A DNA stretch of 64,000 bases from Aldrovandia affinis (Eukaryota; Chordata; Actinopteri; Notacanthiformes; Halosauridae): positions 1 to 64,000 of the forward strand of contig JAINUG010000372.1 in assembly GCA_029706075.1 (NCBI GenBank), read 5' to 3'. Shown here in pieces: positions 63,811-64,000 of the stretch. A program made the position numbers and the translations under genes. The notes under the pieces were generated by a model. That model saw only the letters and a program-made list of their open reading frames with translations, was not told where the DNA came from and did no database searches. Position 1 is the stretch's first letter. Each line of letters opens with the position of its first letter.

Positions 63811-64000
63811 TTGTCACACTTAAATTACAGCCTCAACTTATTTGACATTGCCCTCGTAAAACTCACTGCATTAAGTTGACTGCTGTGAGGATGGCCATTA
63901 AATATAACTGACTACTAACCAATCATTTCCTGGGTTTGAGAATGACATAACGCCAGCCTGTTTTCAGACGCTGCCTCCGAGACGCATATTTTCTCCGCGC
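63811..64000. other. unique sequence at the window edge
   Basis: 63945-64000 ends in CTGCCTCCGAGACGCATATT, which has the SINE-B body word CTCCGAGACG, so a SINE-B may continue beyond the window. Confidence 0.35.

Overview
The window looks like noncoding nuclear DNA of a teleost fish. The evidence is the repeat content: tRNA-headed SINEs ending in an eel UnaL2-type LINE tail, a Mermaid/DANA-type SINE, decayed Tc1/mariner transposons, and very long dinucleotide arrays (GT, GA, CT, CA) over much of the sequence. I see no bacterial-type genes, rRNA, functional tRNA gene, CRISPR array, or endogenous retrovirus or LTR element. Most long open frames are translations of microsatellites or SINEs. The species cannot be fixed from this sequence alone.

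Layout. From 1 to 37 kb the DNA is repeat-dense. It holds a palindromic SINE pair (294-718), large GT arrays (2.0-3.3 kb), a 0.6-kb tandem duplication of an enhancer-like sequence (5.3-6.6 kb), a 50-bp minisatellite of about 13 units (17.7-18.4 kb), a 620-bp purine-only-like tract (25.9-26.5 kb), several nested transposon insertions, and scattered unique stretches with homeodomain-type AT cores that could be conserved noncoding elements. From about 37.7 to 41 kb interspersed repeats become rare and CpG rises. This part contains two exon-like segments on the plus strand, each an ATG followed by an open frame and a good splice donor. The one at 39407-39458 encodes MKRTRARKLAESGLKIS. It resembles the short basic N-terminus of the PRDM16/MECOM (PRDM3) family, which I recall as MRSKARARKLA and MRSKGRARKLA. 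From 41 to 64 kb the sequence is again SINE- and Tc1-rich, with unique AT-rich islands, a 42-bp and a 25-bp minisatellite, and another promoter-like CpG segment with a mini-exon at 55.4-55.57 kb.

Working model (inference). The window covers the upstream flank, the promoter/first exon and the beginning of a long first intron of a plus-strand developmental regulator, possibly a prdm16/mecom relative. The enhancer-like islands would be its cis-regulatory elements. The rest is a record of transposition: two SINE families with different tRNA-like heads share one LINE tail with a covarying stem-loop, and one Tc1 family left at least six copies, most of them internally deleted. In two cases an uninterrupted copy elsewhere in the window shows the pre-insertion site of a nested SINE. 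SINE-A, -B, -C and -D are labels made for this annotation, not database names.
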